Of a stretch of DNA of 64,000 nucleotides, positions 11,571 to 26,100 are shown one piece after another. Source of the stretch: Arcuatula senhousia (Eukaryota > Mollusca > Bivalvia > Mytilida > Mytilidae). Location: NCBI GenBank assembly GCA_963971305.1, contig OZ020317.1, positions 20,850,001 through 20,914,000 of the forward strand. Reading direction: 5' to 3'. The notes below the pieces were generated by a model. The model was given only the letters and a program-made list of their open reading frames with translations, had not been told where the DNA came from and made no database searches. How positions within the stretch are numbered: the stretch's first letter is position 1; each line of letters opens with the position of its first letter. The position numbers and the translations under genes are program-made.

Positions 11571-11864
11571 TAATATTTTAGAAATCAAACAAAAGACCAT
11601 TTTCTACTTGGTGATCCAATATGGCTCCAAGTGCCATTTGGCAAAATAGTCCCTTGTCCTCAAGACTAACATAATTTTTGGTCGGGATCTATCATACAAA
11701 ATCTTTAATTGTGTAGAAAATAGTCAAATATTTCAAATAAAACAATTTTCCTAGTATATATATCTTCACATTTAGGTTTGACTTAGTCATTTTTAGGTAG
11801 CTAGAGACTTTTTTGTCAAAGTGGGGAGTGGTCTTTTGTTTGATTTCTACAATATTATTTACGT
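11571..11864. mobile_element. Fold-back element (GAAATCAAACAAAAGACCA arms)
   Basis: Arms of about 35 nt at 11571-11606 and 11831-11864 are inverted copies (AATAATATT followed by GAAATCAAACAAAAGACC). No coding content. Probably a small MITE; the target duplication is not clear. Confidence 0.55.
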
Positions 11865-12734
11865 TACCAAACTGATTGACATTAAATGTTTTTAATGTTT
11901 GGCCTGTAGTGTTTTATGGCAATTATATTACCAGGATGCTTGCAGTATACTGCCAGTATGCTGGGAGGATCCTGTATTAATAATCTACGACCACTAAGAT
12001 TAGGCTTTTAGTGAAAGTTGTTTTGAAGTCTTTATTGCAAAATTATGATAAAAGTAACATGGTTGAAACATGTAAAAGAAAATGTATAATAGCAGAGGAA
12101 TTACAGGTACTAATGGAGCAGAGATAAAACCAGTAAACACGGACGACAACAACACGAAAATATAGACCACGCAAAAAGCAATCTATAACGCGATCTTATT
12201 TCGTAACCATTGTTAACGTGTGTTGTCCTGAAATGTTAGCATAGGTTTTAGTACTCGAGCTAGATATAAAGTCAAAATTGTATATTAAAACAATGTCATA
12301 GGCATTGATAATAGTCCTCCAGTTGGTATAGACTTCAAGTTCTCCATGATAATGCGATTACAATATGAAGATTTAATTTGTCTAGAGATGATGGCATCAT
12401 GATAGGTGTGTTGATATTGGTTGATAAAAGTGTATTGGTGAAGGCTATGGATAAGAGTAAGGTGTAAGTCTACTTTTACATAAGATTAAATATTTTGGGT
12501 ATTTTGGATAGATATCAGCTCAAGGAACTGTTTTGTTACGAACAACGATAATGCTTGGTGTACTTTTATTTACGTACACATTATATAAAAACACACACCC
12601 ATATCGCACGCACTTATGTCATTTGTAGGCATGCGCATTAAATTGATCAAGTTTAAAAGTATTAGACATTGGTACAACAAATAAAAGTACTTTGTAATTT
12701 TTTACGCTGAATATATACATGTTGTATGACAAGT

Positions 12735-12740
12735 TTTATT
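12735..12740 (-). promoter_or_regulatory. Candidate polyadenylation signal AATAAA for gene A
   Basis: AATAAA on the minus strand about 100 nt after the gene A stop codon. Another AATAAA lies at 12827-12832, only seven nt after the stop, which is too close to be the usual choice. Confidence 0.4.
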
Positions 12741-12838
12741 GTTAAACATTATTTCTTAAAACGATTTTGTATTTGAACTGTTTTTTTTATAATAATAACA
12801 GTGGTGTTCTGATCACTACATCCATCTTTATTTGATGA

Positions 12839-12985
12839 TCATAAAAATGGTGCAATATGATTTACTGGACGGATATTGGAAAATCGTGCGACCACTTCAG
12901 CCTCTACAGAAAAATTATCAATGATGTCCATATCTATAGTATAACTTGATTGGTCCTTGTCTTCGTCATTTTGAGTTTTCTCTGC
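12839..12985 (-). CDS. Gene A last coding exon: cytoplasmic tail
   Basis: The acceptor TTTTATAG is followed in frame (phase 0) by 48 codons and a TGA. The peptide starts AEKTQNDEDKDQSSYTIDMD, is acidic in its first half and ends VNHIAPFL. There is no signalling domain; YTID is the only tyrosine motif and its function is unknown. Confidence 0.8.
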   Translation of the reverse strand, partial: AEKTQNDEDKDQSSYTIDMDIIDNFSVEAEVVARFSNIRPVNHIAPFL

Positions 12986-15900
12986 CTATAAAACAAATGT
13001 TCATATTTTCAGTCGTATTCCACCAAAGAGTAGGACATACTCCACTCATATAAAAAATGTTTGAGCATTTTTATGGAGGGGGTAGGAGGGGTGGACGCAT
13101 TTGAAATAAAAACAAATGTTTAATGAGATTTTAAAACTAATCAATTACCTACATTATTCTTGACCGGCTATATAGAGAAAAAAATACGAAAAAATGTCGC
13201 GCATTTTTACGGTACAATATAAATTCAACTGAATTACAATTGATTATATCTTCAATAGACAAAATAATGCAGAAATTTACAGAATAAGAATTGTTTTATA
13301 TTGGATAGGTTTAAAAAATTGCATGATTCCATGAAGGTTTTTTTCCTTCAAGTTCCACCATATATTTGTATTTCGCCTTATTCTGACGAGAAGTTATACA
13401 TTAAAACCAAATGACATTCCTAGAAGGGCAGCATAAGTATAAAGTTGATCCTGTGTTTTGTTAAAAACCAGGTTATTGAAAGAGAACTTCATGCATAAAT
13501 ACATTTACAGATGACAAGTTCACTCATACTTCATGACTATCCCCATTTTTGTCTGATTTACAAAATACAACTTTGCAGACAATATATTTTGCTACTGCTG
13601 ATGCCTGTTTCGTCTAGTTAAAACTCATCAGAAGCGCTTTACCCAAAATATTGAAAAAAACTAAACATCATAGCCAGATTATGAAGAGCATAGGTACGTT
13701 TTAAATAATTGATTTTGTTACTACTCAACAAATAAACTATTTCAGTTTGTCATGGTCGAGTATGAACATTAATTACATGAAGTACTTGTCTAAACGATTA
13801 ACATTAAATGTTTGCAAAGATGCGGAAACCGTAAAGCAAATGAAGACAACATTTAACTTTTTCAAGTGCGTTATTTGTTTTGGTTTATTCACAGTAAATA
13901 CTTGTATAGTACTAATATGGTTAACTTATGGAAGAGGGAGGTTTGGCGCCATAAAACCTGGTTTAACCCACGATTTCGTTTGAAATGCCTGTACCAAGCC
14001 AGGACCATTGCGATCCACCAATTCTCCGGTATGACTGATTCGTTTTTGTCATTTTCTCTTGACTATGAGATTAATCATTCAAGTTCGGTAGTTTTGTTAT
14101 TACCTTTATTTAATACATGTTCAAAAAGAATAAAAAATGAATAATTATGAAAAAGTAAAACAAAGTATTTTCTTATCTGCGTAGATTAAATTTTGCCTTT
14201 CTTGTTTAAAAGTTTCGATGATATTTTTAGCAAAATATCTGTTTGTCTTATTCATTTACTCGAGACAACCACTTTAACGTAAATATGATTACTTTTCGGA
14301 TGCTGAATTTTGTCATACTGTTCTATGCTCTTCATATTCATACAGTGTTTGGCATTTTCAATATTTTTGGTAGAGCGCCTCTGATGAGTCTTGAATAGAC
14401 GAAACGCGCGTCAGGCGTAGAAAAATTTATTGTCTGGAACTTTGTTGTCATTTGAATTCCGTAATAATGCATATGATATTTTACCAATTTTTGATTGGGT
14501 ATCTGAAATGTTTGAGAATATAATTTTTTTGTGATAAATAATAGCAGCTACAGTACTAGTTGTCATTTACAAATATTGACTAAGTGTAATAGCAATACTT
14601 GAGTTTTTTACTGAATTTACTACTCTTGAATGGTCGCATATTTTGAAACAAAAATATTGAATGTTTTCATTACCTTCAATTCTGTAAAATTAAGATCTTT
14701 TTAGGCAAATTAAGATATTATCTGCATGACATACTTTACGCCTCTGAAACGGCCTTAAACCGATAATAGCGACCAAGCATGTCGGTTTTGTTTGTTTTGT
14801 TTGATGACACTTCACCAAATCAGTATTGTTTGAAGTGTTGTGTCGGATTTAAAATCTATATGTTTGATTTTTTTACATCAGTTGATTGATGATTCTCAGC
14901 AAGCTGTCAGGAACAGCGAGTGTTCTATAGAGAGTTCCTTTACTGTCTTTTCGTTTTATCTTGTTGTCTTTTGTCTCAGGCTCTCTCTAGTGGAATTGAA
15001 CTTTGATCGATTTGATTTTTATTGTGTGTTTAGTTTTGTGCTTTGTCTAGGAATATTGATAGGGGAAGGTTGGGCCAAAAACCCCGCCAAATAGTGTATG
15101 TGCCTGTCCTAAGCCAGGAATCCTTGACAAAGCTTTTCGATTGTACTATTCCTTGTTAAGAAAGGGGTCTTTTTATGACTCTTTCAGGACTGGATTTGAG
15201 TTATGTGCGTTTTATTTAGACCATGCGCCAGTTGCATAATCGCACGCAGCGCCTACTAGCCTCGTTTATGCCTGCTGGTTGTTGTGGTTTTTCTGAATTG
15301 CCGCTTGATTGCGGGCTGTGTCGCTTACAATTATTCCACATCTCATTATTTTCTATTTAAGATTTTCTTTTCTAATTGAACTTTAACTTTCAATACTCTG
15401 AAACAATTTACATATTTCCATTGCAAACAGATATTATCATGTGAATTATGTCTGATCAATAGAGAATTGTTTAGTTTTAGTTTTAGTTTAGTTTAGTTTA
15501 GTTTTAGTACAGCATGGACAATCATTACGAAACAAAGTTTTGGAATACCAAGTTTTGATGATTTTCAAGAAAGTCTGTACAATTTATCACAGATTCAAGT
15601 TATGAATCTTTATAAAGACATTTTAGTCAACTTGGTGGTTGCCGTTGAAAAAAAAGTTCAATGAAATATTATGTGAATATCTGAGGCAAAATGTCAGACT
15701 ATGACGATTGTTTTGTAGACAATTTTGATCTCTCGATCTATGCATGCATTGTAAAATTAATGAGATCGTCGATCCTAATAACTTTAGAATTATAAATTCA
15801 CAAATTTAAATATGGTAACCAATTGTACTTTAAAATAAACGAAGAACGTTTTTCTTTGCCATAAGCACATAAGATATAATGTCAAACCTTCATTTTAAAT

Positions 15901-18900
15901 TCCTTTACTTTCATTATTTTTCTGATTAGGCCAACAATCATAGTGACAGCTGTGGATGTCCCGAACAAAGTGCCCAGTACAGCCCCCATTGCCAGGTAAG
16001 GAGTTCCAAACAATATGCTTTCTTTTGACTTTACTGTAAATGAATGTACATGTAATTATAAAACTATAGAGCTGGGATGTCTAAATAGAAAAGGCAAAAC
16101 AATACAAAGACATACCGGAGAAGTTGCAAACCGCAATAGATTTGACTTTGTACAGATATTTTTGAGCAATAAGGGGTTAAATGGCGCAAATTCCTCAAAA
16201 CCACCTTCTTAATTGTAAACGTAAGGTTTACATTAGTAATTATACAAATGACAACATGGTTGAGAGATATTGTAGAGATTTGGAGGCGATGATTGTAGTA
16301 TAATATAGTGTACATGTACTCGTATAAATTATCCCCCTAAAACTCAAACATTTTTTATGAGCGGCATCTGCCAATGGAACAAATATTTGTTTTTGTGTGG
16401 TCCTTTGCGCACAATACAATTTTTTTTTTATAAATTATTCCATGCAAGTTGTTGTTAAGGTGGCATGTGCTAGTGAGTTTCATCGAGAAATAAAGCTGCA
16501 TTATCAACCAACCGAAGTTGTCGTTATAAATTAGAATGTAATCATTAACATGTAAATAACTTTATGGATGTGGTTGACGGCATTTCGCGTTGTTGATTTC
16601 TGTTTGGTTTATCCGTGTTTTGCGTTTCCTTGTGCCGTTCTTGTTCATGTTTGCCGGTTTTCCCATTGTCATTCCGGACCTTTGACTTTCCAATAACTTA
16701 ACTAACTTGCTGGAACAATTTCTCCCGAAGGCACAATGACCGAAGCAGAGGTACTGTATACTGCATCCAAGCTATGCCAATCTCCGTCTACTGTTGTGTG
16801 TTCTGGACATGCACATACCACTTTTTTACTACTGTTTGCGATAGGTTTTCCATCTGAACACAAGCAATGCAATGGCCTAAGCTTGTATGATTATTAACAC
16901 AAAAAGTGTAAGAACTAAGAGTTGAAAAATCCCATATTGGTAGAATTCATCAGTGATAAAAGGTTTAGGCATCTAGTGAAAAATTTCAAAACCCTGCCAA
17001 AGGATAGTCAAATGTCTGGTCGTAAGTCTTGTCTGACACGAATTTACCATACAATTTCTAATATTTTTTGTCATCGAAATTTCCAGTTGTTTAATTCAAA
17101 ATTGTTTAAAACACCAGGTTTATTTCCTTGTATACCACATGGTATATATTCTTTGTGCTAAATTTGGCTTTCCTGTTTGAGTACTTTTCATTTAAAAGTT
17201 TTTGACCTTCCAATTCAAATTCTGCTGATGAGGGGTTACTCCTTGAAATATCGATATGCAGCAAGACCAAATTAACCATTTTTTACATGATTTTGTATTT
17301 TTACTTTTAAAGTAAAATAAAGATTTGGTTTGTTTTTAATTTCTGATTGCCTTGAAATGACATCATTATAAAATATGTTTTCAGCCAACACTTCCTTTCG
17401 TAGGGGATTTGATAAGCATTGTCATACCAACTGAGTGAGATCAAATTTTCGATTAGAACACGTAAATGATATACTTTTATTACTTACCCAAACAAGATGT
17501 GATTTCTAATTCCTTCAATTTATCAGTCGAACCTTTACATGTTACGTCAAACACAGAATTTTCGAGTTCTTGGAGTATAAGCTCGTATATTTTCTTTTTT
17601 ATACAATTACAGTTGAAGGAAATTTCACTGTAAAAACAAAGACTTTAATGCATATAAAAAGTAAAAATCATGATACCTATAGCTAGAAAAATATTTCGAT
17701 TTAGATAGACCGATTTCTAGACCAAAGTTGTAAGAAAAAAAGTTGGATTCATAAGGTTCATTAAGTAGTTATTTTCGCTAAAAGCAATTGTAAGTTATCT
17801 CAGATGAAATGATTCCTGACTTTTTGTTTTTTTCTTAAATGAACATCATGCTATACCTGTTATGCCTTTTAACCATGTTTTATTTTGTAATATCTTCTTG
17901 GATGCAATATCGCAATTGAAAAGAGGATTTTGTTTGTCGCCATTAAACTTGGTGTACTCAGCATCACTTTTGAAAAGGCCTTTTTCAATTCGGATTCATT
18001 GATATCTTCAATATCTCTGGTACATCTATGCCTCGTTTTTGATTTTTCAAAATATTGGTCATCACAGTTCAATACATGTAATAGAAAATAAGGAGATGTG
18101 GAATAAGTGTACGCGACACAGTCCACCATTCAGAAATCCCTATTCAGAAAACCACAATGGACAAATCTGTTATCTCATTTTATAATGAATAATTTCGTCA
18201 ATAAAATAGCCAATAGTTTGAAACAAAAACATATGAAATCCATTCCGATAGTTGTAATTCAGCACAAGATTATCAGTACTAAATTCGTTTCAAATTTTGA
18301 ATGAATACTTGAAGCAAGCGGACAAAAGCTCTTCACTTTTAAGAAGTCTGTCATGTGCAAAAGATTTTTTTTTAAAACGTGTATTATAAAATGACATATT
18401 GTACTACGTGATGTAGTTTATTTGCATAAGAATTCCGAAAATAAGCTCGTGCTCCTGTCTCTCAAATTCCGACTAGAACCTACATGTAATGGAGGACAGT
18501 TTTTGTTTCCGGTTTATTAGTTGGAGCAGTTAACTGTTGCGGGAGTTGGTCTTGAATTGGACAGCTCACGTCACATAGGGATTCGCCACAGAAGGCTCTG
18601 TCCAGTATTAGCGACTTTTGATAAAGGTAATAATGAAATTACCGAACTTGGAGGATCAATCATAATGTCCAAGGGAAATGCAAAACATGGAAGATACATC
18701 GGAATAGTAAAAGATCGCTATGGTTCTGGCTTGTTACAGGCATTATTTCAAAACGACCAAAATCAGTACATACCATGACTCTGTGGTGTAGTCGGTAATG
18801 AAAATGATAATTAAAAGTTATGTCACTTCAACTTACACCTGGATAAGACTGTTTGTATTAAAAGTCTCAACGTAGAATGTCTCAATAGGATTTTCTGCAA

Positions 18901-20082
18901 GGTACCTTAAATGTATATAATTTGTTAATATTATCAGACTACTTAAAGTTGATCATTGCGAAGGTAATTTAAATGTACGGCATCATTCGAGATGCTAACA
19001 TATTTTCTAAAAGTAAAAAATATACGAATTTTGACTATTAATGATAGAAGCATATAAATGGATAAAGCAAAATTATTGATCGTATGGTGTTATAAGATTA
19101 AAGACTTATGCGTCGAAAATCATTAAGCCTGTTTTATTCTTTCAAAGTATTACTGAGTCTTATGAATTACATTGAAGTGACAATGGATACCTTACTCAAT
19201 AATCGTAGATGTATTTAACATGTTTAATACGCACAGAACTTCGAGATTAACATTTGCAGCAAAGATGTTTTCTGGGAGATAAGAAATCTTATTTCTTTCC
19301 AAGTTTCTGAAATTTAAGAAAGATGAATTTAAATATTTTTAAATATGTTCGATACCTTCTACTTTTATCCGTTTAAATTCAGGAAATGACAAGATACGAT
19401 AAGGACCGCTTTCGGCCCCTTTTCTAAACTGAATAATGTGTTTTAAATTATGGTAATTCAACTACTCGAAAGTGTTGAATGTTATATAAATTGTATGTTT
19501 TAAATGTGTAATATATTAGCTTTCTTCTCAGAGATGGGATAAATATATGGTGAAAGCGACTTTTTGTCTAAAGGGTGTTTTTTGATAGTAATGCTTTTGA
19601 TTAAGAATATGAACGTACCTGTGACCAACACAACATTTTAACAATGGGAATAACATCAATTTACCAATGTGTCACGAAAATATTTTAGTGTGTCACAGGT
19701 TCGCTATTTAAGCCTTTAAGTACGAATCTTACATAAGCAATGCATAATTCCCAAAGTGTAAAAGGTACCTAATTTAGGTGGCCAATTTGTTCATTTATCA
19801 GACCTTGTCCTTTGATTTACTTGTTGATCACACATTTTTTTCATTATTTCCAACATCAAGTACATGTATATAAATATAAGATTAAACATAAATATATGAA
19901 AATTATCTTAACAAAAAACAAAAATATAACATACTATAATCAGAGTGTTGGGTAGTTAAGAATTGCAGAAAACAGCGTGTCTCTGATTTTTTTCTTGGAA
20001 ATAGTTTTAGTTATCTGATATTCAATTATGGATTTTTTTAAATTGCGTTTATATTGTAGGTTTTGCGGCATACATTTACTCC

Positions 20083-20154
<72 letters not shown>

Positions 20155-23100
20155 GTGTGTGTGGTTAACGCCCTTTATCAACGCAACTTGGTCATGTAGG
20201 GTGGTCAGTTTTAATTATGAAAACCGGAGTACCCAGAGGAATCCACCGTTTTACACTTCTAATTATTGGTGTCCGTTTTCTTAGAATTAATTCCATTTAA
20301 CAATTATTTCTATATTTACATGAAGTACCTACAGTGTCCTTAGTTCATAATTTTCTGCAAAAATATCAACAGGGAGATGTGTGATCATGTTGGAGGACAA
20401 ATGTCTAAAAGAAAATAATCCGCTTTAAAAAGTGCGAAACATACTTTGTTTTATATTTTTGAATGAATTAATCGTTTTCCATTAATGGAATAACATAATG
20501 TTGTGTTTTGTCATCATTTACCGGATAAAACAAGTTTATAGGTCGTAAGCAGCGCGACAGGTGTCAATTGCAATTTTGTTGTTATGTTGTTTGTTTCTTT
20601 GCGGTGTATTCATATTTGTGTTTGAAATGAATAAAAAATATTTGTTTACGGTGTATTAAAAAAAATATAATGTTTCTTAGCAGCCTCTTTAATCAATATA
20701 TTGACCTGACCAAAAACTAAATTAGCCCCTATTCATATTCAATGCATATAAAGTCGGTTGACCTGACCAAAAACTAAATAAGCCCCTATTCAATTTCAAT
20801 GTATATAAAGTCTGTTCTTTGTTGTTGGTCTTTTTTCGTTTTTTAAATAGAAGTTATATCAACATAACTGAAATTGGTGGATATATCTTAAATGATCGAG
20901 TGAAGCGACTAAACAAGCACAAATTAGAGATACCATTGGTATTGACTTAGTATATCATTAAATATGATGTGGGTTACAAACGAGCAAACAAATAAATAAT
21001 TTTACATGTACAACAGGTTTGATTGCGCCATACCTTCCTCTAATATTGCAATGTAAGGGTCATGTAGTAAACCGATTGTGAAATGTACATGATATAGAGA
21101 TTTTGAAATAAAAACATCACTATCAAGAATACATATCTTTTCTAGCATATACTTACAGTTCTTCGATTTCAGCAATTGCAGTAAAAAATTCTATAGGCAA
21201 AACCTCAATCAAATTGGACCTCATGTAACTTAGTATTTACAATATGCTATTAAATATTCATTGGCAGTGTAAGAGGTATGCTATAATAAGCAGAAAAAAG
21301 GACTTGCCTACTCATCGCAGCAAACAAAGCGTTTGTAGTTTGTTTAAAATTGCGATAATGAATGTTTGTTGATTGCTTTTGTGATGCCTTTGATTTTTTT
21401 CACCTACCAATGTTGGTTGCCCCATTAGTACGCCTTTCCCGCGTATCAAATATAATGTTAATGCGTATTGCATTGGACATCAAGCTTTCAACAAGATATC
21501 ATGAAACTATAGCCTTTTTACACACTATATAGAAAATCACAAAACAAATGTATGGGGTGCATTTTGTTTTAAAAATGTTAGCGGAAAGAAATAACTGTAA
21601 TGCTAATCTCTGATAATGCACTAAAATTGACGTTCAGATTAGTAAATTGTACACAAATAAAGCCTGTAGATTTGTGCTCTGTCTTTTCAGCTGTACAAAT
21701 ATTTTGAAGAAATTGTTTTAAAAATATCGAAAGATCGAAACGCAGTAAGAAATAACCACATACATGTATCATATTTTTTTTGTTAATCGTAAAAGATGAT
21801 GCAAAGGACAGTTTTACGATTTTTAACAAATCACTACTGTAGGTTTCTATGTAAACTATTTTGGATTCCTTGCAGTTTTTTTTAGAATTGTTCAACCAAT
21901 GCGACCCTTTTTATTTAATGTTAGTCAGAAAAAGAATAAAGAGATTACAATGAGGCATTCAAATATCTTTAGTCTGAAAATATCAAGACGAAACCCGTGA
22001 ACATAAAAGATAAACACAAAGCATAACAAAACACCCAACACAAATACAGCAATGCAATGAGTATGCAAACTACAGTCATAAAAAGTTATTTCCGATGCCT
22101 GGATAGTTACAAATGTTCATTTTTTGTTGTTGATTGTGTTGCTGCTATACAATTTTGTACTTTTTTCTTCTTAAACCGACCTAAAGCAAACAAAATTGTG
22201 AAAACAGAAAAAAGATTTTCACGGCAGGACTTTGAACAAGATGACCTAGTTAATCAGTTCATCGTTTAATTTACGGGAGGAGTATAAAAGATAGAATACC
22301 TCATCATTATCCCTTATTCTATTTATTTGACTAGAAGAATATTTAATTAAATTTATACTTAAAGTTTCTTACAGCTTGACTCTGAATTAACACAAAATCG
22401 TGAATCATACTTACAATCCTTTTGGGTTGGTTTTTGTCTTAAAGATGTTAGCGTTTAGAACTGTTATGCTATTCTTTGATAGCTCACTAAAAATGAACGT
22501 TCAGATTAGTAGATTATACACAGGTAAAACGGGTAGATTTTCAGTTTTACAAAAAAATTGAAGCAATGATTTTGAAAATGATGAGTCGAAAAATCAAAAC
22601 ACTACAAAGACAATTAAATCAAAAGTTATGTATAAAAAGCAAACTTCATTCTAAATTCTAATAAAAAGTTTAAAAACACAATTAGTAAAATACTGGTAAT
22701 TTTCGTTTGAGTCGTTTGCAAAATATCAAAAAACCCTTTTCAGAAATCACAACAATTTTTCGCAATTAACTACTTTTCAATATATAATTATGCACAACAC
22801 AAACCTTTGAAAAGAACAAAAATACGTGAATATGTAAACACTAAACAATCCTAGATTCGGGGACTTTTTACATCTCATTTATCCGAAGGAACTTCAGATA
22901 AAGAAGACTACAGATTCTAGGAAGCCAACTTCATATTTTGGGTTTACTTTTCGAATTTGAATAGAAGATGCTCATTTTTTTTATCGACAACATATTTGTA
23001 CAGTTTGATGGACGTGATTGTCAGCAGACAATATGTATCCTAATAGGAAAAAATTGTCACCATTGCTAGCCTATTTTTCTTCATGCCTATGAAGCGAACT

Positions 23101-26100
23101 TCTTACAATCTCTTCTTAACAAAAAAAAAGACCGCAGACTTTATCATTCAATCTCATATTTCGTTATATTGATGATGTCCTTTCACTACACAATAATCGA
23201 TTTGGTGACTAAATCTTTTTGAGATAAAGGACACTACAGAATCTAGGAGGTCCACTTCATATTCGGCTTTATTTCTCGAAATTGACACACTAGATAGGTT
23301 TAGTACAAAGCTCTAAGACAAACGTCATGACTTTTACTTTTCAATAGTCAACCATCCGTCTCTATGTAGCAACTTTCCTTCCGCTCCAGCGTATGGAGTT
23401 TAATAATCACAATTGACTCGTTATTCAAGAGCATGTGGGGAGTATACCGACTTCCTTGATAGAACTACATGAACACGACTGAACAGCAAATTATTAACAC
23501 AGGGGTATGTTGCTCCCAGGTTTTTGTCTTCACTCAAGAAATTTTACGGAAGACATCATGTGCTCGTAGACAAAAACAGGATTTCTATCTCTTAAATGAG
23601 CACAGATGTTGGTTTTGACAGAGTTTTGTATTTTCATCCTTACCAGATTTGACCAACACTTAGTCGATCTGTGGCAACGTGACGGGTGTGATATAGCAAG
23701 CCGAGACTGGCTACTATTCTGGAGCACCTGAGTTCACTCTCGTTTCGATTTGAGTTCACGTTCTTGAAAACGATTTTTTTTATATGTGTGTGTATTTATG
23801 ATGTGTGGTTTGTTTCGCTGTGATGTTTTTTTTTGACAACCTGTATAATGATATTTGATTACCCTTTTGATACACCTTTGCTTGTCTATAGAATATATGC
23901 TTATATGTCCATCAATGTACAATATTTGAAAAGAACATCATAAAATAAAAAGAATGTAATAGCAATTAGGAGTCAGCCATGGCGAATAATACTACAGTAA
24001 CAATTAAGTATTTTTTTTTGTTTTTTTATGTTCGTCCAGGAAAATGAATGAATTGCCGATACTATTATTTATTGAACATTTATAATTTCGCAATCTATAA
24101 TCGTTTTAACATACCCTTATGACTCTATATTGCTTTCTTTGTTTGTTTTTTCTTGTTGCAGTGTTTATTGTTTTCCCTTTGTTCATTTAATGATGGTCAC
24201 TCCTAATTGTTTTTCATATAAAAAGATTTTATGAATTATAGTGGAAATGACAAACAATGTTCCATTTTACCAAATGACAACGTGAAAAGCAAATGTCAAT
24301 GTTTTCGTTTCGAAGATATATGATGTCAAAATTTTAACAGGAAATCAGACTCCTCTTGGTTACACATACGTTTAACGTTGCGAGGTTTTTTGCCTTAAGA
24401 ACAACGAAGTTGTATTAAGAACTTTACGTTTGTGCATTTGGTTCCTGGGATGTTAATAATCAGACAAGATGGGTCAGTGTGCAAACAAAGTTATCAATAT
24501 TTTCAGGACAAGTTTAGATGTGTTCCGAAATCATACTGAAAATCTGAAATATGAAAAGTGACCATCCTTTTTTTTTTCTTATATGGTTTTCATTTTGATA
24601 ATAGAACTAAAATGTCGAGAATTCCTTACTTAATTATTCACAATGTTAAAAAGCTTTTTTTTACAATGAAAACTTACAGCTGCGAAAGTTCAGTATTCCC
24701 AGCAAATACTTCATCAGGAAGAATTTCGATCATATTATCTATCAAGTGCCTGAATAAATAGTTTTACTTATTAGTATATTTATCTTTTAAAAGTTATTTT
24801 GGGTTCAAATTATTTATAAATTAAGCAATGTATTATCAAATGGTAATATTCAATAATAGTAAGGTACCAAAAAGCAGAGGTACCAATGGGGCATCCGAAT
24901 GTCAAAAGTCCGAAAGGGCAGAGACAAAACCAGTAAACACCAACAAGAACGGGACAAAAACAGACAACATGTAAAACATGGAAACACATAATAACTGAAT
25001 ATCAATCAACAACGCGAACTCCAGTCGAAACAAAGTTAACTCAGGTGCTCCGGAAGAGTTAGCAGTTTCTGCTTGCTATAGCACACCTGTCGCGTTGCCA
25101 ATAGTCCATTCAGCGTGTCGAATCCGGTAAAGGAAGACAAAGAAAAACCTATGACAAACCGACATCTAAACTCATCTGAGATATCGAAATCCCATATTTG
25201 TCTATAAGTGCATGATGTCTTCCGTAAAATTTCTTGAGTGAAAACAGCAACCGAAGAGCAAAATAACTCTGTGTGAGCAATTTTTGCGTCAGACGTGTCG
25301 CCTCGCTCTGCTAAGGAAATCAATGTAAGTTCTGCATGCTCTGGAGTAGCGGATCGGTTGAGATACGTAAACTCCACAACTTGGAGCGGATGGAATATTG
25401 CTACACAAGAAGGGAAAGCTGACGATTGGAAAATTGAAATCATTACATTTAAAGTCTTCCCAGAGAGTCAATTTCGAGATGTAGATCAATATGAAGCAGA
25501 CTTCATAGAATCCGTTGTGTCCTTTATCTCAAGCTCCTGGGGATATATGAGATTGAGTAAGTCCCCAAATCGAGAATTGTTTAGTGAAAGGGCATCATCA
25601 ATATAACGGAACGTGAGATTGAAAGCAAGAGCTAGTCTTTGGTCTTTTTGTCTAGAAGAGATTGTAAGAAGTCCGCTGCATATGAATGAAAAAATAAATC
25701 AGCAGTCAAAGATGAACAACAACTGCCCATCGGAATCCCTATTGTTTGTTGAAAAACACGTCCACCAAACTGAACATTTTATTAACCAATTTTTTGACGG
25801 AATAAGTTTTAGTATATAAAATCAAATCAACAGAGATATGTTTGAATTATCATTTGTCATTCCTGTTGATATTTTTAAAATCTTCTGAATTTTTAAACAG
25901 TTTTATTTTTTATTTCTTCTTCTAATCAATAAATAAAGCTTGATTTTTTTCAACGTATGGAATGTGACATTCTCTTTTTGATCGTAGTTTTTGAATATAC
26001 TTTTATTTTGGCATTATCTTATATATATATATGTAATGTCTGTTTGTTTGTCTGAAAAGAATTATAAAGTTGTGTTTTAGTAACTATGAAACACAAACAC

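Larger units (their letters stand above)
10817..12838. other. Intergenic DNA with small repeat remnants
   Basis: Apart from the fold-back at 11571-11864 and a decayed PLE tail around 12107-12165 (ACCAGTAAACAC landmark), I see no gene. The last 140 bases are probably the 3' untranslated region of gene A. Confidence 0.45.
12986..15887. other. Gene A last intron, filled with repeats
   Basis: Holds two hammerhead family 1 copies (13571-13710 minus, 14290-14460 plus), repeat B (13920-14110) and repeat A (14755-15370). A TTTTAG/TTTAG low-complexity run lies at 15472-15508. No exon was found here. Confidence 0.6.

Noticed and set aside
15472..15508. Telomere-like TTTTAG/TTTAG run
   Set aside because: Too short and irregular; it does not match TTAGGG, so it is low-complexity sequence only.
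18521..18778. 85-codon plus-strand frame
   Set aside because: The 3' part is a diverged piece of repeat B; no domain and no start context.
20063..20284. Serine/leucine repeat protein
   Set aside because: It is the (CT)n microsatellite translated.
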